A stretch of DNA of 64,000 bases from [Clostridium] polysaccharolyticum (GCF_900111595.1 NZ_FOHN01000004.1:1-64000); one strand, 5' to 3'. Shown: positions 8,385-18,338, counted from the first letter of the stretch. A program made the numbers and translations. The notes: generated by a model not told the origin, from the letters alone.

Positions 8385-9872
8385 ATGGGAAAACCAACTG
8401 GATTTTTAGATTATGATAGGAAAAATAGTACTGCAGTGGAACCTTTGGAGCGCATCAAAAACTTTTGTGAATTTCATACACCACTGTCAGAGGAAGAACG
8501 TACGGAACAGGCTGCAAGATGCATGAATTGTGGTGTTCCATTTTGCCAATCTGGAATGTTAATCGGAGGGATGGCGTCAGGCTGCCCTCTGAACAACCTG
8601 ATTCCAGAGTGGAATGATTTATTATATACAAATAACTTTGAGCAGGCATTACACCGTCTGCAGAAAACAAACAATTTCCCAGAGTTTACTTCTCGTGTCT
8701 GCCCTTCTCCTTGTGAAGCAGCATGTACTTGCGGGCTCAACGGAAATCCTGTTTCCATTAAAGAAAACGAAAACTATATTATTGAAAATGCATACGAAAA
8801 AGGTTACATAAAACCAAATCCTCCAAAAGTCCGTACAGGCAAGAAAATAGCTATTGTAGGTTCTGGTCCTTCTGGTTTGGCAGCAGCAGATCAGTTAAAC
8901 AAGAGAGGTCATTGTGTAACAGTATTTGAAAGAAGTGACCGTATTGGTGGATTGTTAATGTATGGCATTCCAAATATGAAACTAGAGAAGCATGTTATCG
9001 ACCGTAAGGTTAATCTTATGAAAGAGGAAGGAGTTGCTTTCTTGACTTGCTGTGACGTAGGCAAAGATGTGAAAGCGGCAAAGCTGTTAAAAGAATTTGA
9101 TAGTGTAATTTTATGCTGTGGTGCCTCTAATCCAAGAGATATTAAGGTTCCAGGAAGAGATGCCAATGGAATTTATTTTGCAGTTGATTTTCTTACAAGA
9201 ACTACTAAGAGTCTGTTAGATTCTGAGTTTAAAGATAACAGCTTTATTTCATGCAAGAATAAAAATGTACTTGTTATCGGTGGTGGGGATACTGGAAATG
9301 ACTGTGTTGGCTCAAGTATCCGTCTTGGTGCTAAGAGTGTTATCCAATTGGAAATGATGCCAAAACTTCCAGAGAAAAGACTTGACAGCAATCCTTGGCC
9401 AGAGTGGCCTAAGGTCTTAAAGACAGACTATGGCCAAGAAGAAGCCATTGCAGTTTATGGTGGAGATCCTAGAATTTATCAGACTACGGTTAAGGAATTT
9501 ATTAAGGATGATAAGGGAAATGTCTGCAAGGCAGTCTGTGTGAAGCTTAAAAGCCAGAAAGATGAAAAGACTGGCCGCATGATGATGGTGGAAGTAGCTG
9601 GTTCTGAATATGAATTAGAGGTAGATATCGTATTGATTGCAGCAGGTTTTTTAGGAACACAGCAGTATGTATCAAAGGCATTTAACGTGAAATTAAATGA
9701 GAGAACCAATGTACTTACAAAAGCTGGAAAGTATGCTACAAGTGCAGAAAATGTATTTGCTGCTGGGGATATGCACAGAGGTCAGTCACTGGTTGTCTGG
9801 GCAATTCGAGAAGGCCGTGAAGTTGCCAAAGCTGTAGATGAGCATCTGATTGGATATTCCAATCTGGCTTAA
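8385..9872 (+). CDS. gltD: Glutamate synthase, small subunit
   Basis: The 495-residue NADPH-dependent flavoprotein passes electrons to GltB. The N-terminal part has two cysteine groups (CMNCGVPFC and RVCPSPCEAAC), as expected for the two 4Fe-4S clusters. An FAD-binding Rossmann motif (IAIVGSGPSGLAAAD, about 148-162) and a second nucleotide-binding motif for NADPH (VLVIGGGDTGNDC, about 293-305) follow. The C-terminal VFAAGDMHRGQSLVVWAI is the conserved FAD-contacting end. It starts after an AGGAGGG site, 13 bases beyond gltB, and is followed by a strong terminator at 9951. Length is that of the family. Confidence 0.97.
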   Translation: MGKPTGFLDYDRKNSTAVEPLERIKNFCEFHTPLSEEERTEQAARCMNCGVPFCQSGMLIGGMASGCPLNNLIPEWNDLLYTNNFEQALHRLQKTNNFPEFTSRVCPSPCEAACTCGLNGNPVSIKENENYIIENAYEKGYIKPNPPKVRTGKKIAIVGSGPSGLAAADQLNKRGHCVTVFERSDRIGGLLMYGIPNMKLEKHVIDRKVNLMKEEGVAFLTCCDVGKDVKAAKLLKEFDSVILCCGASNPRDIKVPGRDANGIYFAVDFLTRTTKSLLDSEFKDNSFISCKNKNVLVIGGGDTGNDCVGSSIRLGAKSVIQLEMMPKLPEKRLDSNPWPEWPKVLKTDYGQEEAIAVYGGDPRIYQTTVKEFIKDDKGNVCKAVCVKLKSQKDEKTGRMMMVEVAGSEYELEVDIVLIAAGFLGTQQYVSKAFNVKLNERTNVLTKAGKYATSAENVFAAGDMHRGQSLVVWAIREGREVAKAVDEHLIGYSNLA

Positions 9873-9950
9873 AGAAAATGAAAATTTTTAAAGATATAGA
9901 AAAAGAGGAACTTTGCTTTTAGGGGGCAGGATTTTTCTTTTGATGGACAT

Positions 9951-9992
9951 AAAAAGAACAGGGAAAGCAATTCTGCCAGACCTGTTCTTTTT
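9951..9992 (+). terminator. Terminator of gltBD
   Basis: AAAAAGAACAGG (9951-9962) pairs with CCTGTTCTTTTT (9981-9992) across an 18-base loop and a T-run follows. It lies 80 bases after gltD. The A-run on the left means it could also act in the other direction. Confidence 0.85.
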
Positions 9993-10062
9993 TTATTTGA
10001 TAAGAAAGTCCTCTGTGAGTCCTCCCCTATCAAATAAAAAGTGCCCTGAAAAAGAAGGGCAC
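9993..10062. repeat. Two consecutive inverted repeats after the gltBD terminator
   Basis: TTATTTGATA (9993-10002) pairs perfectly with TATCAAATAA (10028-10037). Immediately afterwards GTGCCCT (10041-10047) pairs with AGGGCAC (10056-10062) around an eight-base purine-rich loop. Neither is followed by a T-run. They belong to a 290-base non-coding block with further repeats. Confidence 0.75.
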
Positions 10063-10072
10063 AGGATGCACA

Positions 10073-10170
10073 CAGATGGGTAAGGAAGATAGTCGCTAAA
10101 AGACAGCGACAGCTAAAAGACAGCGACAGCTAAAAGACAGCGACAGCTAAAAGACAGAGACACCCATCTG
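10073..10170. repeat. Four tandem 17-base repeats enclosed by an inverted repeat
   Basis: The unit GCTAAAAGACAGCGACA occurs at 10095-10111, 10112-10128 and 10129-10145. A fourth copy at 10146-10162 has one change (GAGACA for GCGACA). The array is flanked by CAGATGGGT (10073-10081) and ACCCATCTG (10162-10170), perfect 9-base complements, so as RNA or single-stranded DNA it would sit in the loop of a stem. There are no spacers between copies, so it is not a CRISPR. 17 is not a multiple of three and no reading frame uses it. Confidence 0.85.
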
Positions 10171-10181
10171 GTGCGGCAAAG

Positions 10182-10239
10182 TCTGAGTTCCTCCGAGTAC
10201 ATTCCAGTTGTGAGAGTCTGAGGAACTCAGATTTTGTTC
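10182..10239 (+). repeat. 12-base perfect inverted repeat, terminator-like
   Basis: TCTGAGTTCCTC (10182-10193) pairs perfectly with GAGGAACTCAGA (10220-10231) across a 26-base loop, followed by TTTTGTTCT. It could terminate read-through before the xylan operon promoter or form part of a structured RNA. The right arm resembles a segment of the gltB leader (3693-3712). Confidence 0.65.
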
Positions 10240-10303
10240 TGTGTAAATTTAATAAAAGAAATTAGCAAAAAACGAATACCATCCCGCAAGTTTTGGAGAG
10301 AAA

Positions 10304-10331
10304 TTGTACAGTAATGTTGCTAACATAAAAT
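10304..10331 (+). promoter_or_regulatory. Probable promoter of the xylan locus
   Basis: TTGTAC (10304-10309) and TAAAAT (10326-10331) are 16 bases apart, about 40 bases before the first gene of the locus and just after the repeat block. Confidence 0.5.
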
Positions 10332-10368
10332 TAAGATAGTACAAATATCCTATAAGGAGGTAATGAAT

Positions 10369-12204
10369 ATGCAGTTATCATTCTTATTTTCAGATGGAAT
10401 GGTGTTACAGAGAGGAAAAACAAATATAATATGGGGAAATACAAAACCCAATCAGAATATAGAAGGAACATTGGAAGAAAAGACATTTGGGGGAATGGCA
10501 GATGCAAATGGATATTTTGAAATAGATTTGCCAGATTTGCCAGCAGGTGGTCCCTATACATTGACAATTACTGCTGATGAAACTAGAAGCATAAAAGACG
10601 TAATGGTAGGGGATGTCTTTTTGCTTAGTGGCCAGTCTAACATGGAACTGCCACTGATTCGGACCAGAGAGTTATTTCGTGAAGAACTTGCTAGTACCAG
10701 TGAACCGGATATCCGTATGTTTGAGGTGCCAAAAGAATATGAATTTCTAGAGGAGAGGCAAGAAGTAACAGGTGGACGGTGGATGAAAGCCATGGGAGAT
10801 GATCTTTATGGATTTAGTGCAGCTGGTTATTTTACGGCAAAAGATTTGAAAGACAGATACAAAATTCCAATAGGTCTGATGCAGACCGCAGTTGGAGGAA
10901 CGCCAGCAAAATCCTGGTGCAGTGAAGCAGCCATACGGAAAATGGGATATTATACAGATGAATTGGAATTATGTAAAAAGCCGGGATATATCAAAGAAGT
11001 AGAAGCATTTGAACAGGCAAGAGAACAGGCGTGGTATCAAGAAGCAAAAGAATCTTTTGATGGAATGCCATTAAAAAAAGGAACGATACAGATTCCTGGT
11101 ATCTGGTGTGAAAATGAGTTTGCTAATTTTCATGGAACTATGCGTTTGACGAAACAATTTTACATGAAAAAAGAAGAATTAAAAATTCCAGCAGAAATTT
11201 TATTAGGAACAATCAATGATGCCGATGTTGTTTATATCAACGGAATATATATAGGAGAGACTGGTTATAAATATCCTCCAAGAATTTATTCTATTCCAGA
11301 TGGCGTATTAAAAGAGGGATGGAATACAGTGGAGATCCATTTAAGCATTTACCGGGAACATGGTGGGTTTATGCCAGGCAAACAGTATTGTATCCGCTTA
11401 GGCAAACAATACGAAGTGTACATTGGATTAGGAGGCGAGTGGGAATATGAACTGATGAAGCCAATGAAAGTCCTGGAAAACAGCACATTTTTCACATATT
11501 ACCCTGCGGCTCTTTATAATGGCATGCTTTCGCCAGTGCGCAAATGGAAGTATACGGCTTTCTTATACTATCAAGGAGAATCCAATACAATCCTGCCAGA
11601 ACGTTATGTGGAAGAAATGGAAGCTTTAATTGGTGGTTTTAGAAATCTGTTCCAGCAGGAACTGCCATTTATATATGTCCAGCTTGCAGGATTCTCAGAT
11701 GGAAGAGAAGAAAATCAAAGTACAGAGTGGGCAGTTTTTCGTGCTGCACAAGAAAAATCATTAGCAGTGGATCAGACAGCAATGGTTGTTGCTTATGATT
11801 TGGGAGAGTATAATGATTTACATCCATTAGATAAAAAAACACTTGGTCATAGAATGGCACTTGCAATCCGTAAATTATCCTATCAGGAGGATGTTATTTT
11901 TCAGGGACCTTTTGTATCGGAAATAGACGTTAAAGAAGAAGGAAAAGTGCAGGTTGCATTTGATGGAGCAGGAACTGGATTGGAAATGAGGGGAAGAGAA
12001 GTCTGTGAAGTGGAATTAATGGATGCAAATGGCACATATTATCCAGCTTCTGCTACGATAGAAGGAGAGAAGCTTATTGCAAGTTCCATAAGGGTAAAAG
12101 AGCCAAAAGGCATCCGCTTTGCATGGAGAGACTGTCCAATGAATGCAAATTTATATAATAAAGAAGGGTTACCTGCATGGCCATTTTGCAGGGAATGGGA
12201 ATAG
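10369..12204 (+). CDS. Sialate O-acetylesterase-family carbohydrate esterase
   Basis: The 611-residue SGNH-type esterase removes O-acetyl groups from carbohydrates. The first catalytic block is FLLSGQSNMELP with the nucleophile Ser near residue 90; YYQGESN near 400 is a second family block and NDLHPLDKKTLGHRMA carries the expected Asp/His pair. A beta-sandwich insert (about 230-350) resembles the jelly-roll domain of such enzymes. There is no signal peptide, so it acts in the cytosol. I chose the ATG at 10369 because AGGAGG lies eight bases before it but only two before the ATG at 10363. The family is named for sialate, but GH115 three bases downstream and the xylosidases further on suggest acetylated xylo-oligosaccharides as substrate (inference). 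Confidence 0.85.
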   Translation: MQLSFLFSDGMVLQRGKTNIIWGNTKPNQNIEGTLEEKTFGGMADANGYFEIDLPDLPAGGPYTLTITADETRSIKDVMVGDVFLLSGQSNMELPLIRTRELFREELASTSEPDIRMFEVPKEYEFLEERQEVTGGRWMKAMGDDLYGFSAAGYFTAKDLKDRYKIPIGLMQTAVGGTPAKSWCSEAAIRKMGYYTDELELCKKPGYIKEVEAFEQAREQAWYQEAKESFDGMPLKKGTIQIPGIWCENEFANFHGTMRLTKQFYMKKEELKIPAEILLGTINDADVVYINGIYIGETGYKYPPRIYSIPDGVLKEGWNTVEIHLSIYREHGGFMPGKQYCIRLGKQYEVYIGLGGEWEYELMKPMKVLENSTFFTYYPAALYNGMLSPVRKWKYTAFLYYQGESNTILPERYVEEMEALIGGFRNLFQQELPFIYVQLAGFSDGREENQSTEWAVFRAAQEKSLAVDQTAMVVAYDLGEYNDLHPLDKKTLGHRMALAIRKLSYQEDVIFQGPFVSEIDVKEEGKVQVAFDGAGTGLEMRGREVCEVELMDANGTYYPASATIEGEKLIASSIRVKEPKGIRFAWRDCPMNANLYNKEGLPAWPFCREWE

Positions 12205-12207
12205 ACG

Positions 12208-15066
12208 ATGGGAAAAAAAGAATTTGAATTAGTAAAGGATGGAGTTTGTGCTCCAATTATAATAGAAACTACGGAATGTGAAGGAGTTCGGAAAATTGCT
12301 GAAAAATCGGCCAACGATATTTGTCTTGTTACTGGCATTACACCAGAAATTGTTTCTGAAAATGATGAAAAAAGTGCAAATATGGTCTTGTATACAACCG
12401 TTAAAAATAGTAAACTGGTAACTGAGCTTTGTAAACGAGGTAAACTAAGTGCAGAACAGGTAGCTGGAAAACGGGAAGTTTATGGAATTCAGATTATAGA
12501 ACAGCCATGGGAAGGAACAGAAAAACTTTTGGTGATTTATGGAAGCGAGAAAAGGGGTACCATATATGGAATCTTTGCTTTATCGGAATACATCGGAGTG
12601 AGTCCACTGGTTTTCTTTGGAGATGCAAAGCCAAAATATCAGGAAGAACTGGTCATTGATGAAGATATACAAGGGATATCAAAAGAGCCATCCGTAAAGT
12701 ACAGGGGCTTTTTTATTAACGACGAATGGCCATGTTTTGGAAACTGGACATTTGATCATTTTGGCGGATTTACAGCAAAAATGTATGATAAAGTGTTTGA
12801 ACTTCTGCTAAGATTAAAAGGAAATTATTTATGGCCTGCTATGTGGACCTCTTCATTTGCTTTAGATGGGCCAGGGGAAGAAAATGCAAGACTGGCGGAT
12901 ATGTATGGTGTCATTATGGGAAATTCACATCATGAACCATGTCTAAGAGCCAGCGAGGAATGGGATATTTACCGTGGGGAAAATACACCTTACGGAAATG
13001 CCTGGAATTATGTTGCAAACAAAGAAGGTCTATTAAATTACTGGAAAGATGGTTTAATACGTAGCAGCAAGTATGAGAATATTATTACAATGGGAATGCG
13101 TGGAGAACGAGACAGCATCATGGAGGGAACCAAAACCCTTCAGGACAATATTAATGTTTTAAAAGACATTATAACAGAACAGCTTAAGCTGATAGAAAAG
13201 TATGGAGACAAGAAAATGCCTCGTCTTTTAGCCATTTACAAAGAAGTCGAACGGTATTTTTATGGGGACGGACAGACAGAAGGACTTCGTTCATGGGAAG
13301 GGCTAGAAGACATGATCCTGATGTTCTGTGAAGATAACTATGGAAATATGAGAATGCTTCCAGATAAAGAAATGCAAGCCCATAAAGGCGGGTTTGGCAT
13401 GTATTATCATTTTGATTATCATGGCTCTCCAGTATCTTATGAATGGGTCAATAGTACCCCGCTTTCAAAAATATGGGAACAGATGACAGAATGTTATGAA
13501 TATGGTGTCCGGGAAGTATGGATAGTCAATGTAGGAGATTTAAAAGGAAATGAATTTCCTTTATCCTATTTCATGAATCTTGCCTATGATTTTGATACCT
13601 GGGGTACAGCATGCAAAGAGAGTCCAAAACGATTTACTGAACAATGGATTGCTTTGCAGTTTTATGGAAGGCTTTCTAAGGAAGAAAAGTCACAGCTGGC
13701 TGATTTGCTGACAAAAGGAATCTGGCTGGCAAATTTAAGGAAACCAGAATCCCTACATAGTTATGTATTTCATCCAGCCCATTATGGGGAAACAGATAGG
13801 ATGCTTGATATGGTTAGCCAGCTCATAGAACAGCTAGAGAATCTGCTTAAAAACCTGCCAGAAGACTGTAAAGATGCTTATTATAGCATGATTTACTATC
13901 CTCTCCGTTCATCAATGAATTTGATTCAGATGCAGTTATATGCAGGAAAAAATGAACATTATGCAAAACAAGGAAAGAAAATAGCTAATGAATATGCGAA
14001 ACTGGTAACAGAGGCTATTGCAAAAGACAAAGCACTTGCGAAAGAATTTTCATTCGCATTTGATGGGAAATGGAAGGGCATGGAACTTGGAAAGCACATT
14101 GGATTCCGCAAATGGAATGAAGATGGCTGCCGGTATCCATTAAGAATGCAGGTGGAACCATTTGACAGACCTCGCCTTGTAGTTTCCAGAAAGGATCAGG
14201 AGGCTGTACATGTGAAAAATTATGGACAGCCAGAGCGTATTGCAGTAGACGACTTTTTATATCCTGGTACAGAATGGGTAGATATTGAAGCTGCCAATGA
14301 TGGCATTGGAACGATTCACTGTACAGTAACTGGTACAGACTGCAGATGGCTTGCTCTTAACTGGACAAAACAGGATATTGAACAGCAGGAAGTTCTTAGG
14401 ATAAGCTGTAACAGGGAGGCTCTGCCAGAAACAAAAGAAACAATATGTCTGGAGCTCAGTGATGGAGATACAGTAGTAGCAATAGAGGTTTCCGGCCAGA
14501 AAAAACAGACTGCACAGCTGCCTGAAATGACTTTTTATGAAAAAGATGGTGTTGTAGCAATATTAGCGACACATTATGCAGAATGCAAAGAGAAAGAAAC
14601 AGGCCGGTGGATAGAATTAGAAGACTATGGAAAATCAGGCTGTGGCATGAAGGCAGAACCAGTGACGGAAAACTTTACATTAGGAAAGGGACCATCCGCT
14701 GTATACCGGGCTTATGTGGAACAAGAAGGAGCTTATACGCTGGAAGTGCGGTCAGCCCCTTCGAATCCTTTAGAGTCAGGTGGCAAGCTGCAGTTTGGTC
14801 TTCGAGTAAATGAAGAACCGCTGCAAGCAATAAGTTCTGTTTCAGAAACATATGCAGGCGGTGCACCTGAAAATGCAGAATGGAGTGAAGGAATTTTAGC
14901 ACATATGCATAAAACAGACTTGGAAGTAATCTTGCATGAAGGGGTGAATGAGTTTGAGGTATTTGCTATGGATGCAGGATTTGTGCTGGAAGAACTGCTT
15001 GTTGTAAGAAAAGATAAAAACATATTGCCATCCTACCTAGGTCCGGAAGAAAGCTGGCATGTTTAA
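12208..15066 (+). CDS. GH115 alpha-glucuronidase
   Basis: The 952-residue protein matches glycoside hydrolase family 115, which removes (4-O-methyl)glucuronic acid side chains from xylan and xylo-oligosaccharides. Recognisable blocks are YRGFFINDEWPCFGNW, LKGNYLWPAMW and a histidine pair in NSHHEPCLRA within the first 260 residues, then the long helical region and C-terminal beta-sandwich domains (GH115 C-terminal and CBM-like, from about 670). It has no signal peptide. It begins three bases after the esterase stop codon, so the two are translationally close. Length is typical of the family. Its cytosolic position implies that glucuronosylated oligosaccharides are imported first. Confidence 0.93.
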   Translation: MGKKEFELVKDGVCAPIIIETTECEGVRKIAEKSANDICLVTGITPEIVSENDEKSANMVLYTTVKNSKLVTELCKRGKLSAEQVAGKREVYGIQIIEQPWEGTEKLLVIYGSEKRGTIYGIFALSEYIGVSPLVFFGDAKPKYQEELVIDEDIQGISKEPSVKYRGFFINDEWPCFGNWTFDHFGGFTAKMYDKVFELLLRLKGNYLWPAMWTSSFALDGPGEENARLADMYGVIMGNSHHEPCLRASEEWDIYRGENTPYGNAWNYVANKEGLLNYWKDGLIRSSKYENIITMGMRGERDSIMEGTKTLQDNINVLKDIITEQLKLIEKYGDKKMPRLLAIYKEVERYFYGDGQTEGLRSWEGLEDMILMFCEDNYGNMRMLPDKEMQAHKGGFGMYYHFDYHGSPVSYEWVNSTPLSKIWEQMTECYEYGVREVWIVNVGDLKGNEFPLSYFMNLAYDFDTWGTACKESPKRFTEQWIALQFYGRLSKEEKSQLADLLTKGIWLANLRKPESLHSYVFHPAHYGETDRMLDMVSQLIEQLENLLKNLPEDCKDAYYSMIYYPLRSSMNLIQMQLYAGKNEHYAKQGKKIANEYAKLVTEAIAKDKALAKEFSFAFDGKWKGMELGKHIGFRKWNEDGCRYPLRMQVEPFDRPRLVVSRKDQEAVHVKNYGQPERIAVDDFLYPGTEWVDIEAANDGIGTIHCTVTGTDCRWLALNWTKQDIEQQEVLRISCNREALPETKETICLELSDGDTVVAIEVSGQKKQTAQLPEMTFYEKDGVVAILATHYAECKEKETGRWIELEDYGKSGCGMKAEPVTENFTLGKGPSAVYRAYVEQEGAYTLEVRSAPSNPLESGGKLQFGLRVNEEPLQAISSVSETYAGGAPENAEWSEGILAHMHKTDLEVILHEGVNEFEVFAMDAGFVLEELLVVRKDKNILPSYLGPEESWHV

Positions 15067-15102
15067 AAAGTAACAGGGAAAAGTCAGGGAGGAGACGAAG
15101 GA

Positions 15103-16689
15103 ATGTGCAATAAGATAATGGGATTCCTTGATTTTCGAAAGAAAGGAAAGGTACAGTTTCTGTTTGTTCTATGTATGCTAGTACCTCTCATTGTGACGGA
15201 CAGCATTACTTTTTATACAATATATCAGTCAACACAAGCGAAAACCAGACATAAAATGGAGAGCTATGCAAGTGCGGTAGAATATAGCATGACTAATCGT
15301 GTGGAAAATACGGTAGGCTGGGCGAGGAAGATTTATTTAAATAAAAATATAGAAGGGTTTCTGGAACAGGATTTTCATTCACCATTAGGTTACGTTATAA
15401 GCAGGCAGAAGTTTATGAAAGATACATTGCTAGAGAATATGGCAGATGATATTGCAAGGATGAATATATATGCGGATAACGATGGCATTGTCAATGGAGG
15501 GATGTTTGGAAGAATTGAAACCATAAAAGATTCTAAATGGTATAAGCATCTGCAGGAGACTGGCAACAATGAAATGCTGTTTCTGTATTATGATGATAGC
15601 CAATACGCAGAATCTGAAAAAAAGAGAAAATTTGTTTTTATAAAAAAGCTGAATTATTTTTTAAGAGGAAAAGAAAAAATATTGAAACTGGAACTGGATT
15701 ATCGTGATATGACCGAAAGCCTGAAAAAGCTGAATTACGATTTGCCAGTTTATGTATGCAGTGGTGATACGATTTTAATATCCAATAAAATAAAGAGCAG
15801 TATGGGAGGACAATTGGAACAATTTACGGACTGGGATAAAATCGGTTATCAGAAGACGCTGCATTTGTATGGTCTTGATATAAGGATTTTTGTATTAAAG
15901 GAATGTAGATTCCGGATCGAGGATCTGATTCAGTATTTGCCAATTTCAATTGTTCTGATTCTGGTAAACCTGATTTTTCCGATTGTGCTTGTAAGTGCTC
16001 TTAACAGAAATAAGTTAAAAGAGCGAGAAATGAAGCTGGCCAGGACTAGAGCAGAACTTTTAGCGTTACAAAGCCAGATCAACCCTCATTTTTTATTCAA
16101 TGCATTAGAAAGCATTAGGATGCACAGTATTTTAAAGAATGAATATGAGACGGCAAGCATGGTTGAAAAATTAGCAGTTATGGAAAGAAAAAATGTAGAG
16201 TGGGGGGATGACAGCGTTGAAATTGAACAGGAGATAGACTTTGTAAAAGCATATCTGGGGCTTCAGAAATACCGTTTTGGAGAACGGTTATCTTTTGAAC
16301 TGGATGTAGATGCATCCTGCATTCATTATAAAGTTCCAAAGCTGTCAATTGTTACATTTGTAGAAAATGCATGTGTCCATGGTATTGAAAGCAAGACTGT
16401 TCCTGGATGGATTTTCGTAAGGGTATATGAGGAGAAAGAAAAACTCTGTATTGAAATCGAGGATACGGGATGTGGCATGGATGAAATTTATATGGAAAAG
16501 CTGAGGTACAAAATGGAACATGCCAGTATTGAGTCGTTAAAGGAGAAAGGCCGTGTAGGAATGATAAATGCATGTCTTCGCCTAAAAATGATTTCCAACA
16601 ATGAGGTGGAATTTGAACTTGATGGTGAAAAAGGAATGGGAACCATGATTCTGATTCGGATTCCACGAAATTACGTCAGTAAAAATTAA
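15103..16689 (+). CDS. YesM-type sensor histidine kinase
   Basis: The 528-residue membrane kinase has an N-terminal helix (about 18-38), an extracytoplasmic sensor region of about 235 residues, and a second helix (about 278-302). The His_kinase domain has the phospho-acceptor in QINPHFLFNALES (His329), the N box in FVENACVHG and the G box in DTGCGMDE. Such kinases sense extracellular sugars, often through the cognate binding protein. It follows GH115 and is 11 bases before its response regulator, so they form a pair controlling this xylan locus (inference). Start chosen after GGAGACGAAGG. Confidence 0.92.
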   Translation: MCNKIMGFLDFRKKGKVQFLFVLCMLVPLIVTDSITFYTIYQSTQAKTRHKMESYASAVEYSMTNRVENTVGWARKIYLNKNIEGFLEQDFHSPLGYVISRQKFMKDTLLENMADDIARMNIYADNDGIVNGGMFGRIETIKDSKWYKHLQETGNNEMLFLYYDDSQYAESEKKRKFVFIKKLNYFLRGKEKILKLELDYRDMTESLKKLNYDLPVYVCSGDTILISNKIKSSMGGQLEQFTDWDKIGYQKTLHLYGLDIRIFVLKECRFRIEDLIQYLPISIVLILVNLIFPIVLVSALNRNKLKEREMKLARTRAELLALQSQINPHFLFNALESIRMHSILKNEYETASMVEKLAVMERKNVEWGDDSVEIEQEIDFVKAYLGLQKYRFGERLSFELDVDASCIHYKVPKLSIVTFVENACVHGIESKTVPGWIFVRVYEEKEKLCIEIEDTGCGMDEIYMEKLRYKMEHASIESLKEKGRVGMINACLRLKMISNNEVEFELDGEKGMGTMILIRIPRNYVSKN

Positions 16690-16700
16690 GGAGGATAAGG

Positions 16701-18299
16701 ATGCTTCGGGTATTATTAGTAGATGACGAACCGTTTATTTTGAAGGGACTTAAGGTTTTAATTGATTGGAATCGAGAGGGGTTTGAAATAGCAGGAACAG
16801 CATCCAATGGTGAAGAGGCTTTGGAGTTTGTCAGGCATAATCAGGTGGATCTGATTATGTCAGACATTAAGATGCCTGTTATGACGGGGTTAGAATTACT
16901 GAAAAGGATTCGGGAAGAAAACATTACAGATGCATATTTTGTAATTGTAAGTGGATATGCTGATTTTTCTTATGCCCAGCAGGCTATGCAGTATAAATGC
17001 ACAAACTATATATTAAAACCGGTAAAAGAAGAAGAACTGGTTGAGGAACTTAGAAAAATAGCGAAGCTAAGTTTGCATCAGGAGCAGGAAAAAGAAGATA
17101 CTAAGAAAATGGAGCAGGCCTATCTGGCAAGAAATGTAATTTCATTGATTCATGGCAATTATGATAAGCTGAATCTGCAATATGTAGAAGAAAATATGAA
17201 GCTGTCAGAACAAGTCCGTTATATTGAGATAGCATTGGATGATACAGGAATAGCAGAAGAACTTAGTGATGAGGAAAAATGGGCTTATCAAAGAGAATTG
17301 TATAAAGCATGTGTGCAGTTTTTGAAAAAATATGAAACCCATTGTATCTTTAACGTCTCAGGGCATGAGAAAGTATACGATATCGGTTTTGTATATTGTG
17401 ATTATATGGCCACAGAAGAAGGAATAAATGAAGAGGAGTATTTAAAATCCTTCTTATCCTGTTTAAAGGAAACACTGAATATTCCGATTCTTATGCTGGC
17501 AGGCAAGAAAGTAAAGGGAATTGCCAATATTGCAAAATCTTATAGTACTGCCTGCATGCTGCGTTCTGTACGTGGATTCCGCGTAAAAAAAGAAATCTAT
17601 GATTATGAAGATGAAGTGCAGGTAACCAATAATGGAATTGTTTTATGCAAGAAAAGCCTGGATTCTTTGCTTGCAGCAATTGAACAGAATAATAGATCTG
17701 CAATTCAAAGCAGCGTAGAACAGTTTTATGGGGAAATGCAGCAGATGGAAGTTGCAGGGGACATAGTCACATTAAATATTAATTATATTCTGTTCCAGTT
17801 AATTCATCTTGCCATATCACAGGATGATAATGTGAATCAGGAAGAAATTTTAAGATTAATCAGCGAAAGCAGTTTTGAAGAAGGAATTAAACGTGGAAGC
17901 CGTGCCCACCTGACTCGTTTTGCATATGAATATGCAGATTACCTGGCACAGCTTAGAAAAAACGTTTCACATGGAGTTTTAGCAGATATAGATAAAGAAA
18001 TACGTGAACATTATTCAGAAAACATTACTCTAAAACAGCTTAGCGAGAAGTATTATGTAAACAGTGCATATTTAGGACAGCTGTTCCGGAAACGATATGG
18101 GCAGTCATTTAAGGATTATCTGATCCGTTTCCGTATGGAGCAGGCTGTAATCCGCTTAATCCGTACAGATAAAAAGATTTATGAAATAGCGGAAGAGGTA
18201 GGATATAAGGACTTGGATTACTTCGTAAACCGCTTTATTGATATCAAAGGCTGCACTCCAGCTAAATTCAGAAAACAGACAAGATGCGGGGAAATTTAA
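16701..18299 (+). CDS. YesN-type response regulator with AraC DNA-binding domain
   Basis: The 532-residue regulator has an N-terminal receiver domain (VDDEP acidic pocket, phospho-acceptor Asp55 in MSDIKMP, conserved Lys in YILKPVKEEEL). A middle region of about 300 residues without a recognised fold follows, then a C-terminal AraC-type double helix-turn-helix (about 430-528: ITLKQLSEKYYVNSAYLGQLF, then IYEIAEEVGY). It probably activates the transporter and enzyme genes around it in response to the adjacent kinase. Its stop codon lies within a terminator hairpin, which separates the regulatory pair from the transporter genes. Confidence 0.93.
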   Translation: MLRVLLVDDEPFILKGLKVLIDWNREGFEIAGTASNGEEALEFVRHNQVDLIMSDIKMPVMTGLELLKRIREENITDAYFVIVSGYADFSYAQQAMQYKCTNYILKPVKEEELVEELRKIAKLSLHQEQEKEDTKKMEQAYLARNVISLIHGNYDKLNLQYVEENMKLSEQVRYIEIALDDTGIAEELSDEEKWAYQRELYKACVQFLKKYETHCIFNVSGHEKVYDIGFVYCDYMATEEGINEEEYLKSFLSCLKETLNIPILMLAGKKVKGIANIAKSYSTACMLRSVRGFRVKKEIYDYEDEVQVTNNGIVLCKKSLDSLLAAIEQNNRSAIQSSVEQFYGEMQQMEVAGDIVTLNINYILFQLIHLAISQDDNVNQEEILRLISESSFEEGIKRGSRAHLTRFAYEYADYLAQLRKNVSHGVLADIDKEIREHYSENITLKQLSEKYYVNSAYLGQLFRKRYGQSFKDYLIRFRMEQAVIRLIRTDKKIYEIAEEVGYKDLDYFVNRFIDIKGCTPAKFRKQTRCGEI

Positions 18300-18321
18300 A
18301 ACTATACTTTCCCCGTATTTT
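18287..18321 (+). terminator. Terminator after the YesMN pair
   Basis: CGGGGAAA (18287-18294), overlapping the end of the response regulator gene, pairs with TTTCCCCG (18308-18315) and is followed by TATTTTT. Confidence 0.8.
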
Positions 18322-18338
18322 TCATATAGTCGCTCCGA

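Noticed and set aside
10095-10162. Possible short CRISPR array
   Set aside because: The 17-base units are directly adjacent with no spacers, the unit is too short, and no cas genes are present.
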